Below are positions 1-8,351 of a stretch of DNA of 64,000 nt, in pieces (position 1 is the first letter of the stretch; each line of letters opens with the position of its first letter). Location of the stretch: NCBI GenBank assembly GCA_964544365.1, contig CAZJCW010000001.1, forward strand, positions 16,346 through 80,345, given 5' to 3'. Made by a program: the position numbers and the translations under genes. The stretch is from Alsobacter sp964544365. Its GTDB lineage: Bacteria; Pseudomonadota; Alphaproteobacteria; Rhizobiales; Beijerinckiaceae. Below the pieces are notes generated by a model. The model worked only from the letters and a program-made list of their open reading frames with translations, searched no databases and was not told where the DNA came from.

Positions 1-543
1 CTGGTGGGCCGCATCAGCGAGCAGAAGGGTCACGAGGATCTCTTGCGGGCCGCCGTCGCGATTCGGGCCGCGATCCCAGACGTCCTGATCGTCTTCGCCG
101 GAGCTCCCGACGCTCCGGAACGGCTTGCCTCCGTCCAAGCAATGGTCGCCTCGCTCGGCCTCGACGGCGCCGTTCAATTCGCGGGGTTCGTGGACGAGAT
201 TCCGACGTTCTACGCGGCTCTGGACGTGCTCGCGGCGCCCTCGCGATGGGAAGGGTTCGGCCTCATGCTCGTCGAGGCCATGACGGCAGGCGTCCCCATC
301 GTCGCGACGGCGGTGGGCGCCATCCCCGAAGTCGTGGGCGATGACGGCGCTGCGCGCCTCGTGGCGCCGGGCGCGATCGACGCGCTTTCCGGAGCGCTCA
401 TCGACGTCCTGACAGACACGACTTTGGCGCATCGGCTTGCATCGGCAGGCCGGCGGCGTGCCGCCCTCTTCACCTGGGACCGGTCTGCCGCGCGCCTCGC
501 GGAGATCTACGCCGCCGTGTGCGACGAAGGGGCGGCGTCTTGA
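1..543 (+). CDS. GT4-family glycosyltransferase, C-terminal part (5' end outside window)
   Basis: Transfers a sugar from a nucleotide-sugar donor; the acceptor cannot be told. Only the last 180 residues are present, because the reading frame is open to base 1. What is visible is the C-terminal Rossmann domain of GT-B enzymes. It begins with the family's G-R-x-x-x-x-K-G loop (nt 7-30) and has the E-x7-E donor-binding motif in WEGFGLMLVEAM (nt 247-282), followed by the usual G-x-P and PE-V segment. The stop codon overlaps the start of the downstream kinase gene, so the two are translationally coupled. The gene belongs with the glycosyltransferase and exporter cluster that extends to about 11.8 kb. 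Confidence in the family is high; the sugar specificity is unknown. Confidence 0.9.
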   Translation: MVGRISEQKGHEDLLRAAVAIRAAIPDVLIVFAGAPDAPERLASVQAMVASLGLDGAVQFAGFVDEIPTFYAALDVLAAPSRWEGFGLMLVEAMTAGVPIVATAVGAIPEVVGDDGAARLVAPGAIDALSGALIDVLTDTTLAHRLASAGRRRAALFTWDRSAARLAEIYAAVCDEGAAS

Positions 544-1829
544 ACGTCGACTGGACCTACGACGCGGTTCCGCCACTGGGGGCGTCGGCGGAGTTTCCGC
601 AAAGAGTCTTCCTCGGTCGGACGGCCTTCGTCGAGGCGGCCCTTGTGGAGGCAGGCCTCATTCCACAGGCGGGCGCATCGCTGGCATTGGCGAACGTCTG
701 GTACGTTCCTGGGCGCTCTCTCAGCGCGATCTATGAAGGGCAAAGCGAATCCCGGCCACTGCTCGCGACCTTGCACTTCGCGAGATTTCCGTCCGAGGGC
801 GCCGGGCCGGACGTGACCGGCGGGACCTGGGTTCCGGCTCTCGGCGCCAGTGTCCTGCGGTTCCCGCATGACCCGGGGCTTCCCGATCTTCCCGTTCTCA
901 TCGGGCTTGACGCTTTGCCTCCGCTCGGTGCGACGCCGGCGGCCTCCTGGAGGATGTTGAGCTACCTGCCCGGCGCACGCTGCACGATTGCCTACGCCGA
1001 TTCATCGACCCGCATGATCGCGGTCGGGAAGCTGCAGAACGGAGCACCCGCGACCCACCGCCGGATGCAGCAGCTCTGGCAGTCTTCGGCCCGGGACTTT
1101 GCAATGGCCGAGCCGCTGGCGGTGGATGAAGCGCACGCCATCCGGTGGGAGCGCTTCGTACCGGGAGAAAGAGTGGACCGCATCATGGACGACTCGCTGC
1201 GCGCTGCCGCGACCGCGTCCGCGATGTCGGCGCTGGCGTGTCTCCACGGTCTCCCGCTCGATGGTCTTCCCCTCCGCAACGGTCGCGTCGTGTTCGAGCG
1301 CGCGGCCCGCAAGGTGGCCAAGCGCGTCCGGGTCGCGCTTCCGGAACTGGACCGGTCCGCCACCCTCCTGTGCGAGGACCTGGCAAGGCGGCTGCCGTCG
1401 ATGGAAGGGCGCCCGACCGTCACGCTGCACGGCGACTTCCACACGGCGAACATCCTCTTCGACGGCCGGACGCCCGGCTTCATCGACCTCGACGAACTCG
1501 CGCTCGGGGATCCGGCCTACGATCTGGCCCTGTTTGCCAGCCGTCTCCTTCTCGTCGGCCTGGTGAATCCGGACAGGGCAGGGCAGGCTGCCGAACTGGC
1601 GCAGGCTCTTCCGGCTCTCTATGCGCAGGCCGGCGGCCAGCCCATTCGAGACGACGTGTTCGCGTGGTACGTGGCCACGCTTCTGCTCGGTCGGCAGGTG
1701 AAGACCTGCATCCGCCATTGTGCGCCGGAGTTGGGCAAACTTGGCGCGACCCTGCTGGCGTGGGCGCATGACACCCTGCGCGCGGGCCGGGTCGACGCCG
1801 CGCTGTATTCGACCGGTTCTCCCGCCTAG
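540..1829 (+). CDS. aminoglycoside-phosphotransferase-fold small-molecule kinase
   Basis: Predicted ATP-dependent kinase of the APH/choline-kinase fold, about 429 residues. The catalytic loop HGDFHTAN lies at residues 297-304 (H297, D299, N304, TTG numbering). The metal-binding FIDLDE motif follows, with GDPAYDLA after it, so all core catalytic residues are present. The N-terminal 130 residues look like the usual N-lobe but lack an obvious signature. I chose TTG at 540 because it overlaps the upstream stop as TTGA and has GAAGGGG seven bases before it; GTG at 519 is an alternative giving 436 residues. Kinases of this fold in glycosyltransferase clusters often phosphorylate sugars or polar head groups; here the substrate is unknown. 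A related kinase domain is fused to a glycosyltransferase at 3911-5833. Confidence 0.85.
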   Translation: MNVDWTYDAVPPLGASAEFPQRVFLGRTAFVEAALVEAGLIPQAGASLALANVWYVPGRSLSAIYEGQSESRPLLATLHFARFPSEGAGPDVTGGTWVPALGASVLRFPHDPGLPDLPVLIGLDALPPLGATPAASWRMLSYLPGARCTIAYADSSTRMIAVGKLQNGAPATHRRMQQLWQSSARDFAMAEPLAVDEAHAIRWERFVPGERVDRIMDDSLRAAATASAMSALACLHGLPLDGLPLRNGRVVFERAARKVAKRVRVALPELDRSATLLCEDLARRLPSMEGRPTVTLHGDFHTANILFDGRTPGFIDLDELALGDPAYDLALFASRLLLVGLVNPDRAGQAAELAQALPALYAQAGGQPIRDDVFAWYVATLLLGRQVKTCIRHCAPELGKLGATLLAWAHDTLRAGRVDAALYSTGSPA

Positions 1830-3616
1830 CCCGCTTCCACGGCGTCGATCTGGAAGAGGTTGCAGTAGTAGCCGTTCCGGGCGACCAGTTCGGCGTGCGT
1901 GCCCTGCTCGACGATCTTTCCGTTTCGCAGGACGACGATGAGGTCCGCGTGGCGAACGGACTGGAGGTGATGCGCGATGAGCACCGTCGTCTTGCCCTCC
2001 ATCGTCGTCCGCAACGCCGTACGGATCTGAGCTTCGGATTCGGCGTCGATGGCCGACGTCGGTTCGTCCATCAGCAGGATGTCGGGGTTCTTGATGAGCG
2101 CTCGCGCCAGCGACAGGCGCTGCCGCTGGCCGCCCGAGAGGCTCGCCCCGCTCTCGCCGACGATCTCGTCGTAGCCGTCGGGCAGGCGGGAGATGAAGTC
2201 ATGCGCTGCGACGGCGCGTGCGGCGGCCTCGATGTCCGCGTCCGTGGCATCCGGCTTTCCGTAGGCGATGTTCTCTCGAATGCTCGCACCGAAGAGCAGG
2301 GCATCCTGCAGCACGACGCCGATGCGCTGGCGATACGATTCCCTGTTGAGCGTTCGGATGTCGATCCCGTCGACGGTGACCTGCCCCTCCGTCGGGTCGT
2401 AAAGCCGGACGATCAGGTTCGCGAGCGTGGACTTGCCCGCTCCGGACGCTCCGACAAGGGCGATGAAGCGGCCCTGGGGAAGGGTCAGCGAGAGATCGTC
2501 GATCACCGGCTTTCCGGGCTCATACCAGAACGAGACGTTCCTGAATGCGATCTCGCCGCGCAGGGACGCGACGGGCCTGGCATCGGGCAGGTCCACCATG
2601 TCGGGCTTCGTCTCGAGCAGTTCACGGATCCGGTCGGCGCTGGCGCTGGCCTTCGAGAACCGGGCCGAGAGGCGCGCCATGATGCGGACCGGCTTGTACA
2701 TGTCGACGATGTAGGACGAGAAGACCAGGAGGTCTCCCGGCGACATCCGCCCCCGCATGACCTGGATGCCGCCGAACAGCATGACGGTGGCGAGGCCGAT
2801 GGCGCGCGCAACCTCGACGATCCGCGCCACGGACGCCTCCATCCGCGCCATCCGGATGCTTTCCTCCTTCGACAACGAGCTCTGAGTCTCGAACCGCGAA
2901 CTCTCGTACCGCTCGCGCCCGAAGGCCTGCACCAGCGAGACCGCCTTCAGGACCTCCATGAGGCGGGACGTCAGCGCGCTCTCCCGGTAGCGCTGCTGCC
3001 GCGCGGAGACCCGCATGCGCGCCAGCACCAGATAGAGCCCGCCGAACAGGACGGGGAAGGACACGATGACGATGAGCGCCAGCGTGGAATCGATGATCCA
3101 CATCACGACGCACATGCCGAGGACCGTCAGCGCATGGGTGGCGAATGCCAGCACGTACTCCGAGTAGACGTCCTTCAGCGTGTTGGTATCGGCGACGATC
3201 TTGTTCATCAGTTCGCCGCTGCGGGAGCGGACATGGAACGAGAGCGAGAGCTGCTGGAGGTGGTTGAAGAGGGCGTTCCTCAGGCGGAACGTGATCTCGA
3301 ACCCGATGCGCGATGTCACGTAGATCTGCGCATAGGCGAACGTCGCCGAGAGAAGCGCGAGGACGACGATCGCGCACGCGAGAAGCGACAGGGCCAGGAT
3401 GCTTGAGGGCTGCACCCAGGCGAGGTACGTGGCCCAGGCGGCCGGGACTGCCTTGCCGTAGAGCACGTGGTCGAAGATGAGCTTCAGGGGCCACGGAAGC
3501 GCCAGCGCCACCAGCGTCGAGCCGGCCACGCAGAACAGCGCAAGGGCGATCGCGCTGCGCGCTTGCCAGAGGCATCCGAGGACGATCTGGCGGAATGTCT
3601 GTGCCTGCGTCCGCAT
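1826..3616 (-). CDS. ABC exporter, fused membrane and ATPase domains (MsbA-like half-transporter)
   Basis: Inner-membrane half-transporter of about 596 residues, acting as a homodimer to flip or export an amphipathic substrate. The first 300 or so residues hold the six transmembrane helices of an ABC exporter, beginning with the hydrophobic run after IVLGCLWQAR. The nucleotide-binding domain has Walker A GASGAGKST near residue 388, signature LSGGQRQR near 491, Walker B LLMDEPTSAID and the switch histidine in AHH. The open frame extends to 3739, but ATG at 3616 has a good GGAGG eight bases upstream and gives a normal N-terminus. It reads toward the kinase gene (convergent, overlapping by 4 bases at the ends) and away from the operon at 3911. 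A glycolipid or glycan substrate is inferred from the neighbours. Confidence 0.92.
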   Translation of the reverse strand: MRTQAQTFRQIVLGCLWQARSAIALALFCVAGSTLVALALPWPLKLIFDHVLYGKAVPAAWATYLAWVQPSSILALSLLACAIVVLALLSATFAYAQIYVTSRIGFEITFRLRNALFNHLQQLSLSFHVRSRSGELMNKIVADTNTLKDVYSEYVLAFATHALTVLGMCVVMWIIDSTLALIVIVSFPVLFGGLYLVLARMRVSARQQRYRESALTSRLMEVLKAVSLVQAFGRERYESSRFETQSSLSKEESIRMARMEASVARIVEVARAIGLATVMLFGGIQVMRGRMSPGDLLVFSSYIVDMYKPVRIMARLSARFSKASASADRIRELLETKPDMVDLPDARPVASLRGEIAFRNVSFWYEPGKPVIDDLSLTLPQGRFIALVGASGAGKSTLANLIVRLYDPTEGQVTVDGIDIRTLNRESYRQRIGVVLQDALLFGASIRENIAYGKPDATDADIEAAARAVAAHDFISRLPDGYDEIVGESGASLSGGQRQRLSLARALIKNPDILLMDEPTSAIDAESEAQIRTALRTTMEGKTTVLIAHHLQSVRHADLIVVLRNGKIVEQGTHAELVARNGYYCNLFQIDAVEAG

Positions 3617-3779
3617 TACCGGTGCCTCCACCCGTCCTTGCCCGTGCTCGTGGCAGCCCGGACCTGACCGCGTGGCGCCCCGCGCCCGGAAGCGGCGCCG
3701 GGCGTGCATTCTTGCGTAGCCGCAAAGAGTGAATTGCAAAAACTCAAAGTTGGCTCCAGCAGGCCTTTTGGCCCAGTTC

Positions 3780-3840
3780 GTCAGCGTCCTGTCAGCTTTG
3801 CGTCAGCGTCGCGTCAGCTTGGCGTCAGCGTGGCGTCACT
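3780..3840 (+). repeat. six direct repeats GTCAGC with exact 11-bp period (candidate activator site array)
   Basis: GTCAGC begins at 3780, 3791, 3802, 3813 and 3824, and GTCACT at 3835, so the unit is 11 bases throughout. Written as heptamer plus spacer, most copies read GCGTCAG followed by four variable bases. That is the geometry of OmpR/PhoB-family binding sites, which are heptamer direct repeats with 4-bp spacers on one face of the helix. The array ends about 70 bases before the ATG at 3911. Binding by a response regulator is inference; the repeat itself is directly visible. Confidence 0.75.
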
Positions 3841-3845
3841 TTCGT

Positions 3846-3865
3846 TGTGACAGTTTCGTGTCACA
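3846..3865. promoter_or_regulatory. inverted repeat TGTGACA-N6-TGTCACA upstream of glycosyltransferase operon
   Basis: Perfect 7-bp arms separated by GTTTCG, placed five bases after the 11-bp repeat array and 45 bases before the ATG at 3911. The arms contain the same GTCAC core as the last direct repeat, in both orientations. It resembles a dimeric regulator site, but the TGTGA to TCACA spacing is 10, not the 6 of a CRP site. Function is inferred. Confidence 0.5.
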
Positions 3866-3910
3866 GCCGGCCCGGACGATGTTTGAACGGGCGACTGAGG
3901 GGCGAATACC

Positions 3911-5833
3911 ATGAATACGGGCTCTGTAACAGAATCGATATTGATTAAATTCTGTGTAACCGGTCGATCTGGACTGGGCCATATTCGTCGTACCTGTAAC
4001 ATTGCATCGGCACTGATGCGTGAGAACTGCCACATCCGGTGCGTTCTCCTGACGAATGCACCGATTGCCGGCCTCTCTGCGCAGGAACGCGATCTGTTCG
4101 AGAGCATCGACGTCGTGGCCAAGTCCCAGATGGCGCAGCGACTTGCCGCGATGGAACCCGGGCCGGTCGTCGTGGATACTGCGGTCGTTCCCCGGCTTGC
4201 ACTGCTTGCCGATCCGCTGTGCCTCGTCCTGCGCGAGACCATCGAGGATCGGCTGTCCTCGTTTCGCCTGGAGGCCGGGCGGCCCTGGGATCTGGTCGTT
4301 GTGCCGTCGTCGCGCTCGCACTGGCACCCCGATCCCGGGACGATCGGCGCGCGCGAGGTTTCACACGTCAACTGGATCTACCGCACGGCCGAGACGGATC
4401 GCGGCGGTTCGGTCCTGCCGCCCCGCTCTCGCCCCCGCGTGCTCGTCGCTACCGGCGGCGGCGGGTCGCCGCAGACGGCCGCGGCCCTTCGCGTCGCGAT
4501 CGACGATGTCCTTTCGCGCCTTCCCGGTGACGGCAGCCACGAGGTGGTCCAGGTCGCCGGCCCGCGACTGGCGCCCGAAGGCTTCCTGCAGCGCGCCGAT
4601 GCGCGGATCGATGTCGGCGCCCGGCTCAACGAGGCTTTCGCCGAGGCCGACGTCGTCATCTCCACCGTCGGGTACAACTCCATTCTCGAGCTTGCCGACC
4701 ACGACACGCCGGCTCTCCTGGTGCCGATCGAGCGCACCTTCGACGACCAGACGGGGCGGGCCGAGGCGTGGGGGCCCCTTCTCGGCCTGGCGCATCGGGC
4801 CGACGATGCGGCACGCAGCAGCGAGTGGATCGCCGGCGTGCTGTCCGGGAGAAGCCGGCGCGCACGGGTGGAACTGGGACCCAGCGGCGCAAGCGAGGCG
4901 GCGGCGTTGATCCTCGGGCTCGTGCGCGAGCGGGCGGGCTGGTCCTTCGACAAGGTGATGAAGGACAGCGATCGGCCGACACCTTCATCCGCGGCACGTC
5001 GTGCGACGTTTCTCTTCATGCAAGGCGTTGCGACGCCCTGCGCCCGCGATGGTCTCGTCCCCGACGCGATCACGATGCCACGCCTTGGGACGTCGTCGCT
5101 TCGGGATCGTCTTCGGGCCCTCGGGGGACCGTTCCTGAGCGGCCCGGCGCTTGGAAGGGCGGTCTGCGACGTCCTTCTCGTCTCGGAGGACAGGCCGAAC
5201 CTGCTGGCCACGTTTCATGCCGTGGCGTCGGTCCCGGAAGACGTGGCCGATTTCGATGCCCTCGCGAAGGTGCGGTCCCGCCTGGCTCCTGGCCATGCCG
5301 CACACCGGCTCGGATCGGCCAGTGTGCGCCGGGCAGCGATCCTGGCGGACGCGATCGAACAGGCCCTTGGCGGAGTCGCCGCGGACCGGAGCCGCCGCGT
5401 CCTGCTGCATGGCGACCTGCATGCCGGCCAGATCCTGGCGGACGGAGCGGGCGCACCCGTCGTCATCGATCTCGACGATCTTGCGATGGGCGCCGCTGAA
5501 GCCGACATCGCCAATCTCGGCGCCCATCTCGTGACAAGCGTCGATCTGTACGACGGCCCTGTCGCACCCGGGTTTCTCGCCGTCGTGGACGCGCTCTCGG
5601 GTGTCGCGGTCGGCGAGCCACTCTCGCCGGCGCGCCTCGCCGCCTATGGCGCAGCCGCCCTGCTTCGCCGGGCGCTGAAGATCGTGGAGCGGGACGGCGA
5701 CGTCGACCGCTGCATCGCGATCATCGATGCCTCCGAGACCCTTCTGCGCCGGGCCCTCGCGATGCCGAGGACCGCACCTTCGCCGTACGACGCTTCCGAG
5801 CGTGCGGCATCCCCCGTCTCCATCAACCCGTGA
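3911..5833 (+). CDS. bifunctional fusion: MurG-like glycosyltransferase plus APH-fold kinase domain
   Basis: A 640-residue two-domain protein. Residues 1 to about 340 form a GT-B glycosyltransferase like the neighbour at 5842, with GLGHIRR at 21-27, a TGGGGSPQTA loop and the donor-site stretch TVGYNSILELADHDTPA. Residues from about 350 to 610 are an APH-fold kinase domain: HGDLHAGQ at 500-507 keeps His500 and Asp502, but Gln507 replaces the usual metal-binding Asn. The VIDLDD motif starting near Val517 is intact, with D520. The first gene of a tight operon; the next start lies within ten bases of its stop. The first 30 or so codons are much more AT-rich than the rest. It may glycosylate and phosphorylate one substrate in sequence, or the kinase domain may only bind; this is inference. 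Confidence 0.85.
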   Translation: MNTGSVTESILIKFCVTGRSGLGHIRRTCNIASALMRENCHIRCVLLTNAPIAGLSAQERDLFESIDVVAKSQMAQRLAAMEPGPVVVDTAVVPRLALLADPLCLVLRETIEDRLSSFRLEAGRPWDLVVVPSSRSHWHPDPGTIGAREVSHVNWIYRTAETDRGGSVLPPRSRPRVLVATGGGGSPQTAAALRVAIDDVLSRLPGDGSHEVVQVAGPRLAPEGFLQRADARIDVGARLNEAFAEADVVISTVGYNSILELADHDTPALLVPIERTFDDQTGRAEAWGPLLGLAHRADDAARSSEWIAGVLSGRSRRARVELGPSGASEAAALILGLVRERAGWSFDKVMKDSDRPTPSSAARRATFLFMQGVATPCARDGLVPDAITMPRLGTSSLRDRLRALGGPFLSGPALGRAVCDVLLVSEDRPNLLATFHAVASVPEDVADFDALAKVRSRLAPGHAAHRLGSASVRRAAILADAIEQALGGVAADRSRRVLLHGDLHAGQILADGAGAPVVIDLDDLAMGAAEADIANLGAHLVTSVDLYDGPVAPGFLAVVDALSGVAVGEPLSPARLAAYGAAALLRRALKIVERDGDVDRCIAIIDASETLLRRALAMPRTAPSPYDASERAASPVSINP

Positions 5834-5841
5834 CGAGACCC

Positions 5842-7098
5842 ATGTCCAACCGATCCATCGTGATGTACTCGCCGGACACCGTCGGTCTCGGCCACGTCCG
5901 CCGGAATTCAACGATCGCGACCCATGTCGTCGAGATGAACCCGGACTGCAGCGTCGTGCTGCTGGTGGGTAGCGCCGCCGGTCCCGTCTTCGCGTTGCCG
6001 CCCGGCGTGGACACCATCAAGCTGCCTTCCGTCCAGAAGCTCAGCAGCGGCGACTGGTGCGCGCGCAGCCTGTCGATCTCCAACCAGGTTGCCCAGCGTG
6101 TCCGGTCCGGCCTGATCCGCGAAACCATCGCGACCCTTCGCCCCGACATTCTTCTGGTCGATCATCTGCCCTGCGGCATATGGAGCGAACTGCTGCCCGT
6201 CTTCGAGTTCATCCGGAGCCGGCGCCTGCCGACGCGGATCGTGCTCGGCCTGCGGGACATCCTGGACGATCCGCAGCGCGTGTCTTCCCGCTGGAGCCGG
6301 GAAGGGACGTACGACGTCGTCCGGCGGTACTACGACAGCGTGTTCGTCTATGGCGATCGCGCCGTGTTCGACTCCGCGGCGGCCTATGGTCTGAGCGAGG
6401 AAATCTGCAGCGACGTTCGCTTCATGGGCTACGTCACCGGTGAGACGAATTCTTCGCCGGCAGCCAGCGGCCGGCAATCCGGCGGCCGTGACGAGAAGTT
6501 CGTCGTGGTCACCGCCGGCGGGGGTTACGACGCCTACCCGATGATGGCTGCGTCACTCGAGGCGCTGTCCGTCGTGCCAAGGTCGCAGCGCATCAGGGCT
6601 GTCGCCGTCGCGGGCCCGCTGATGCCGGACGAATACTTCGCTCGCCTCAGGGCAATGGCCGACGCTTCCGGCATCGAGCTCGTCCGGTTCACGTCGGAGC
6701 TCAAGACGATGCTGCGGCGCGCCGACCTCGTCGTGACGATGGGCGGATACAACTCGATGCTCGAGATCACCGCACTCGGCAAGGCGACGATCGTCATACC
6801 GCGCTCCGGACCGAGCATGGAGCAGACCGTTCGCTCGCAGATGTTCGAGCAGATGGGCTTCTCCCGGCACGTCCCGCTCGAGGCGGCCACGCCCGAGTTC
6901 CTGTCGCAGGCAATCGTCGCCGGACTCGCATCGCCGCCGCGCCCCTATGCGACCTTGGGCCTCGACGGTGCCCGCAACGCAGCCGCGGCACTGGTCGGAA
7001 AGCTCGCGCAGGCCTCTGGCCGGCGCTCGCAACTCCGCGCCTCGCGTTCGCGGCTGGTGCGGTCCGGCAGGGTGGAGAGCGTCCATGCTCATCCCTGA
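5842..7098 (+). CDS. MurG-like (COG4671-type) predicted glycosyltransferase
   Basis: Cytoplasmic glycosyltransferase of the GT-B fold, about 418 residues, a paralogue of the N-terminal half of the preceding fusion. Motifs in order: VGLGHVRRN near the N-terminus (acceptor-side glycine loop), TAGGGYDAYPMM in the middle, and MGGYNSMLEITALGKAT with a following RSGPSMEQ, which matches the donor-binding end of MurG-type enzymes. I chose ATG 5842, which gives a natural MSNRSIVMYSPD start; GTG 5830 overlapping the upstream stop is possible. The 3' end overlaps the next gene by 14 bases. Donor and acceptor sugars are not predictable from the sequence. Confidence 0.85.
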   Translation: MSNRSIVMYSPDTVGLGHVRRNSTIATHVVEMNPDCSVVLLVGSAAGPVFALPPGVDTIKLPSVQKLSSGDWCARSLSISNQVAQRVRSGLIRETIATLRPDILLVDHLPCGIWSELLPVFEFIRSRRLPTRIVLGLRDILDDPQRVSSRWSREGTYDVVRRYYDSVFVYGDRAVFDSAAAYGLSEEICSDVRFMGYVTGETNSSPAASGRQSGGRDEKFVVVTAGGGYDAYPMMAASLEALSVVPRSQRIRAVAVAGPLMPDEYFARLRAMADASGIELVRFTSELKTMLRRADLVVTMGGYNSMLEITALGKATIVIPRSGPSMEQTVRSQMFEQMGFSRHVPLEAATPEFLSQAIVAGLASPPRPYATLGLDGARNAAAALVGKLAQASGRRSQLRASRSRLVRSGRVESVHAHP

Positions 7099-8341
7099 CA
7101 GGGCCGGAAAAGTCGGCGCAGGACTTCGGGTCGGCTATGTCCTGAAGCGGTTTCCGCGCCTGAGCCAGACCTTCGTGCTTGCGGAGATTCTCGAACTCGA
7201 GCGCCGCGGTGTCGAGGTGCGCGTGGCGTCGCTCCTGCCGCCCCTCGATGACGCGGACAAGGTCGACACCCGTGCCCTGCGCGCGAAAGTGGACGTCCTG
7301 CCAGACGGCTACGCCGTGTGGCCGAACGAAGACGGGCTTGAAGGCCTCGTTGCCGGAAAGACGGAGCGCGCGCGGGAACGGATCGCCCATTGGTCGGCCG
7401 CACTGGCAGAGCTCTGGGGCTCCGAGGGAATCGACTGCCTGCACGCCCATTTCGGATCCGACGCGACCACCGTCGCGCTTCTGGCCGGACGCAGGATCGC
7501 GCGGCCCGTGTCGTTCACGGCGCATGCCCGCGACATCTTCAAGCACTACGCAACCGAGGACGAGGACCGGCTCGCACGCCGCTCGAAGATGGCGCTGGCC
7601 GATGCCGTCGTCACCGTGTCCGACTTCAACAAGTCCTATCTCGCCGCGATGGCCGGGCCGTCCTCGGCCGGGAAGATCGAACGCATCTACAACGGGATCG
7701 ATCTTGCCGCGATCAGACCGGGCCCCGCCGCAAAGCGGGAACAGGGCCTGATCTTGGCCGTCGGCCGCCTCATCGAGAAGAAGGGCTTCGGCGATCTCAT
7801 CGCTGCTTGCGCCGTCCTCCGCTCGGGCGGTGTCGATTTCCGCTGCGAGATCGTCGGCGAGGGCCCGCTGCGCGAAAGCCTGGAGGCGCAGGTGCGTGCC
7901 TGCGGGCTCGAGGACGACGTTTCGTTCGTCGGCGCTGTTCCGCCCGCCGAAGTCTTGCGCCACATGCGGCGAGCGAGCGTCTTTGCCCTGCCCTGCGTCG
8001 TGGCCGCCGACGGCGATCGGGACGGCTTGCCGACCGTGCTTCTCGAGGCGCTGGCGAGTGGGCTTCCCGCGGTCACGACCCGGGTGGCTGGAACGCCCGA
8101 AATCATCACCGACGGGATCACCGGCCGGATCGTCGATCCAGCCGATCCCGCTCGGCTAGCCGAGGCTCTCGCGAGCCTTCTGATGCAACCGGATCTTGCC
8201 GGACGCTGCGGTCACCAGGGCCGCGCCAAGGCCGAGCGTGATTTCGACATCACCACCAATGTGGGTGCTCTTCATGACCTCTTCACCCGATACACCAGCC
8301 AGTTCGATCGCCGAGCTTCGGCAGCGCTTGCGGCAGAGTGA
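7085..8341 (+). CDS. GT4-family glycosyltransferase (WcaL-like)
   Basis: About 418 residues, a retaining GT-B enzyme of the kind found in exopolysaccharide clusters. The N-terminus GYVLKRFPRLSQTFVLAEI is characteristic of WcaL/colanic-acid-type enzymes. The C-terminal domain has AVGRLIEKKG, EIVGEGPLRE and DGLPTVLLEALASGLP; the first acid of the E-x7-E motif is Asp here. ATG 7085 is chosen over the longer open frame because GGTGGAGAG stands about nine bases upstream and the overlap with the previous gene is only 14 bases. It sits in the middle of the operon, directly before the exporter genes, so its product is probably what is exported. Confidence 0.88.
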   Translation: MLIPDRAGKVGAGLRVGYVLKRFPRLSQTFVLAEILELERRGVEVRVASLLPPLDDADKVDTRALRAKVDVLPDGYAVWPNEDGLEGLVAGKTERARERIAHWSAALAELWGSEGIDCLHAHFGSDATTVALLAGRRIARPVSFTAHARDIFKHYATEDEDRLARRSKMALADAVVTVSDFNKSYLAAMAGPSSAGKIERIYNGIDLAAIRPGPAAKREQGLILAVGRLIEKKGFGDLIAACAVLRSGGVDFRCEIVGEGPLRESLEAQVRACGLEDDVSFVGAVPPAEVLRHMRRASVFALPCVVAADGDRDGLPTVLLEALASGLPAVTTRVAGTPEIITDGITGRIVDPADPARLAEALASLLMQPDLAGRCGHQGRAKAERDFDITTNVGALHDLFTRYTSQFDRRASAALAAE

Positions 8342-8351
8342 GGCGCAACCC

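Larger units (their letters stand above)
3617..3910. promoter_or_regulatory. divergent promoter region between ABC exporter and glycosyltransferase operon
   Basis: A 294-base non-coding stretch separates the starts of two outward-reading transcription units. It is less GC-rich than the genes around it. It contains an array of six direct repeats with an exact 11-base period and a 7-bp inverted repeat just after it, both listed separately. I see no small gene here. The layout suggests that exporter and operon share one regulator. Confidence 0.6.

Noticed and set aside
1895..3406. 503-residue open frame on plus strand, antisense to the ABC exporter
   Set aside because: The composition is typical of the reverse frame of a GC-rich gene (Arg, Asp, His and Gln rich, no hydrophobic core or motif), and the exporter on the other strand has complete ABC signatures.
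3780..3840. reading the 11-bp repeats as a CRISPR array or replication iterons
   Set aside because: The unit is far too short for CRISPR and there is no replication protein or origin-like AT box; a regulator array in a divergent promoter fits better.
3846..3865. CRP site at the TGTGA/TCACA pair
   Set aside because: The distance between the half-sites is 10 bases, not 6, so it does not fit CRP geometry.
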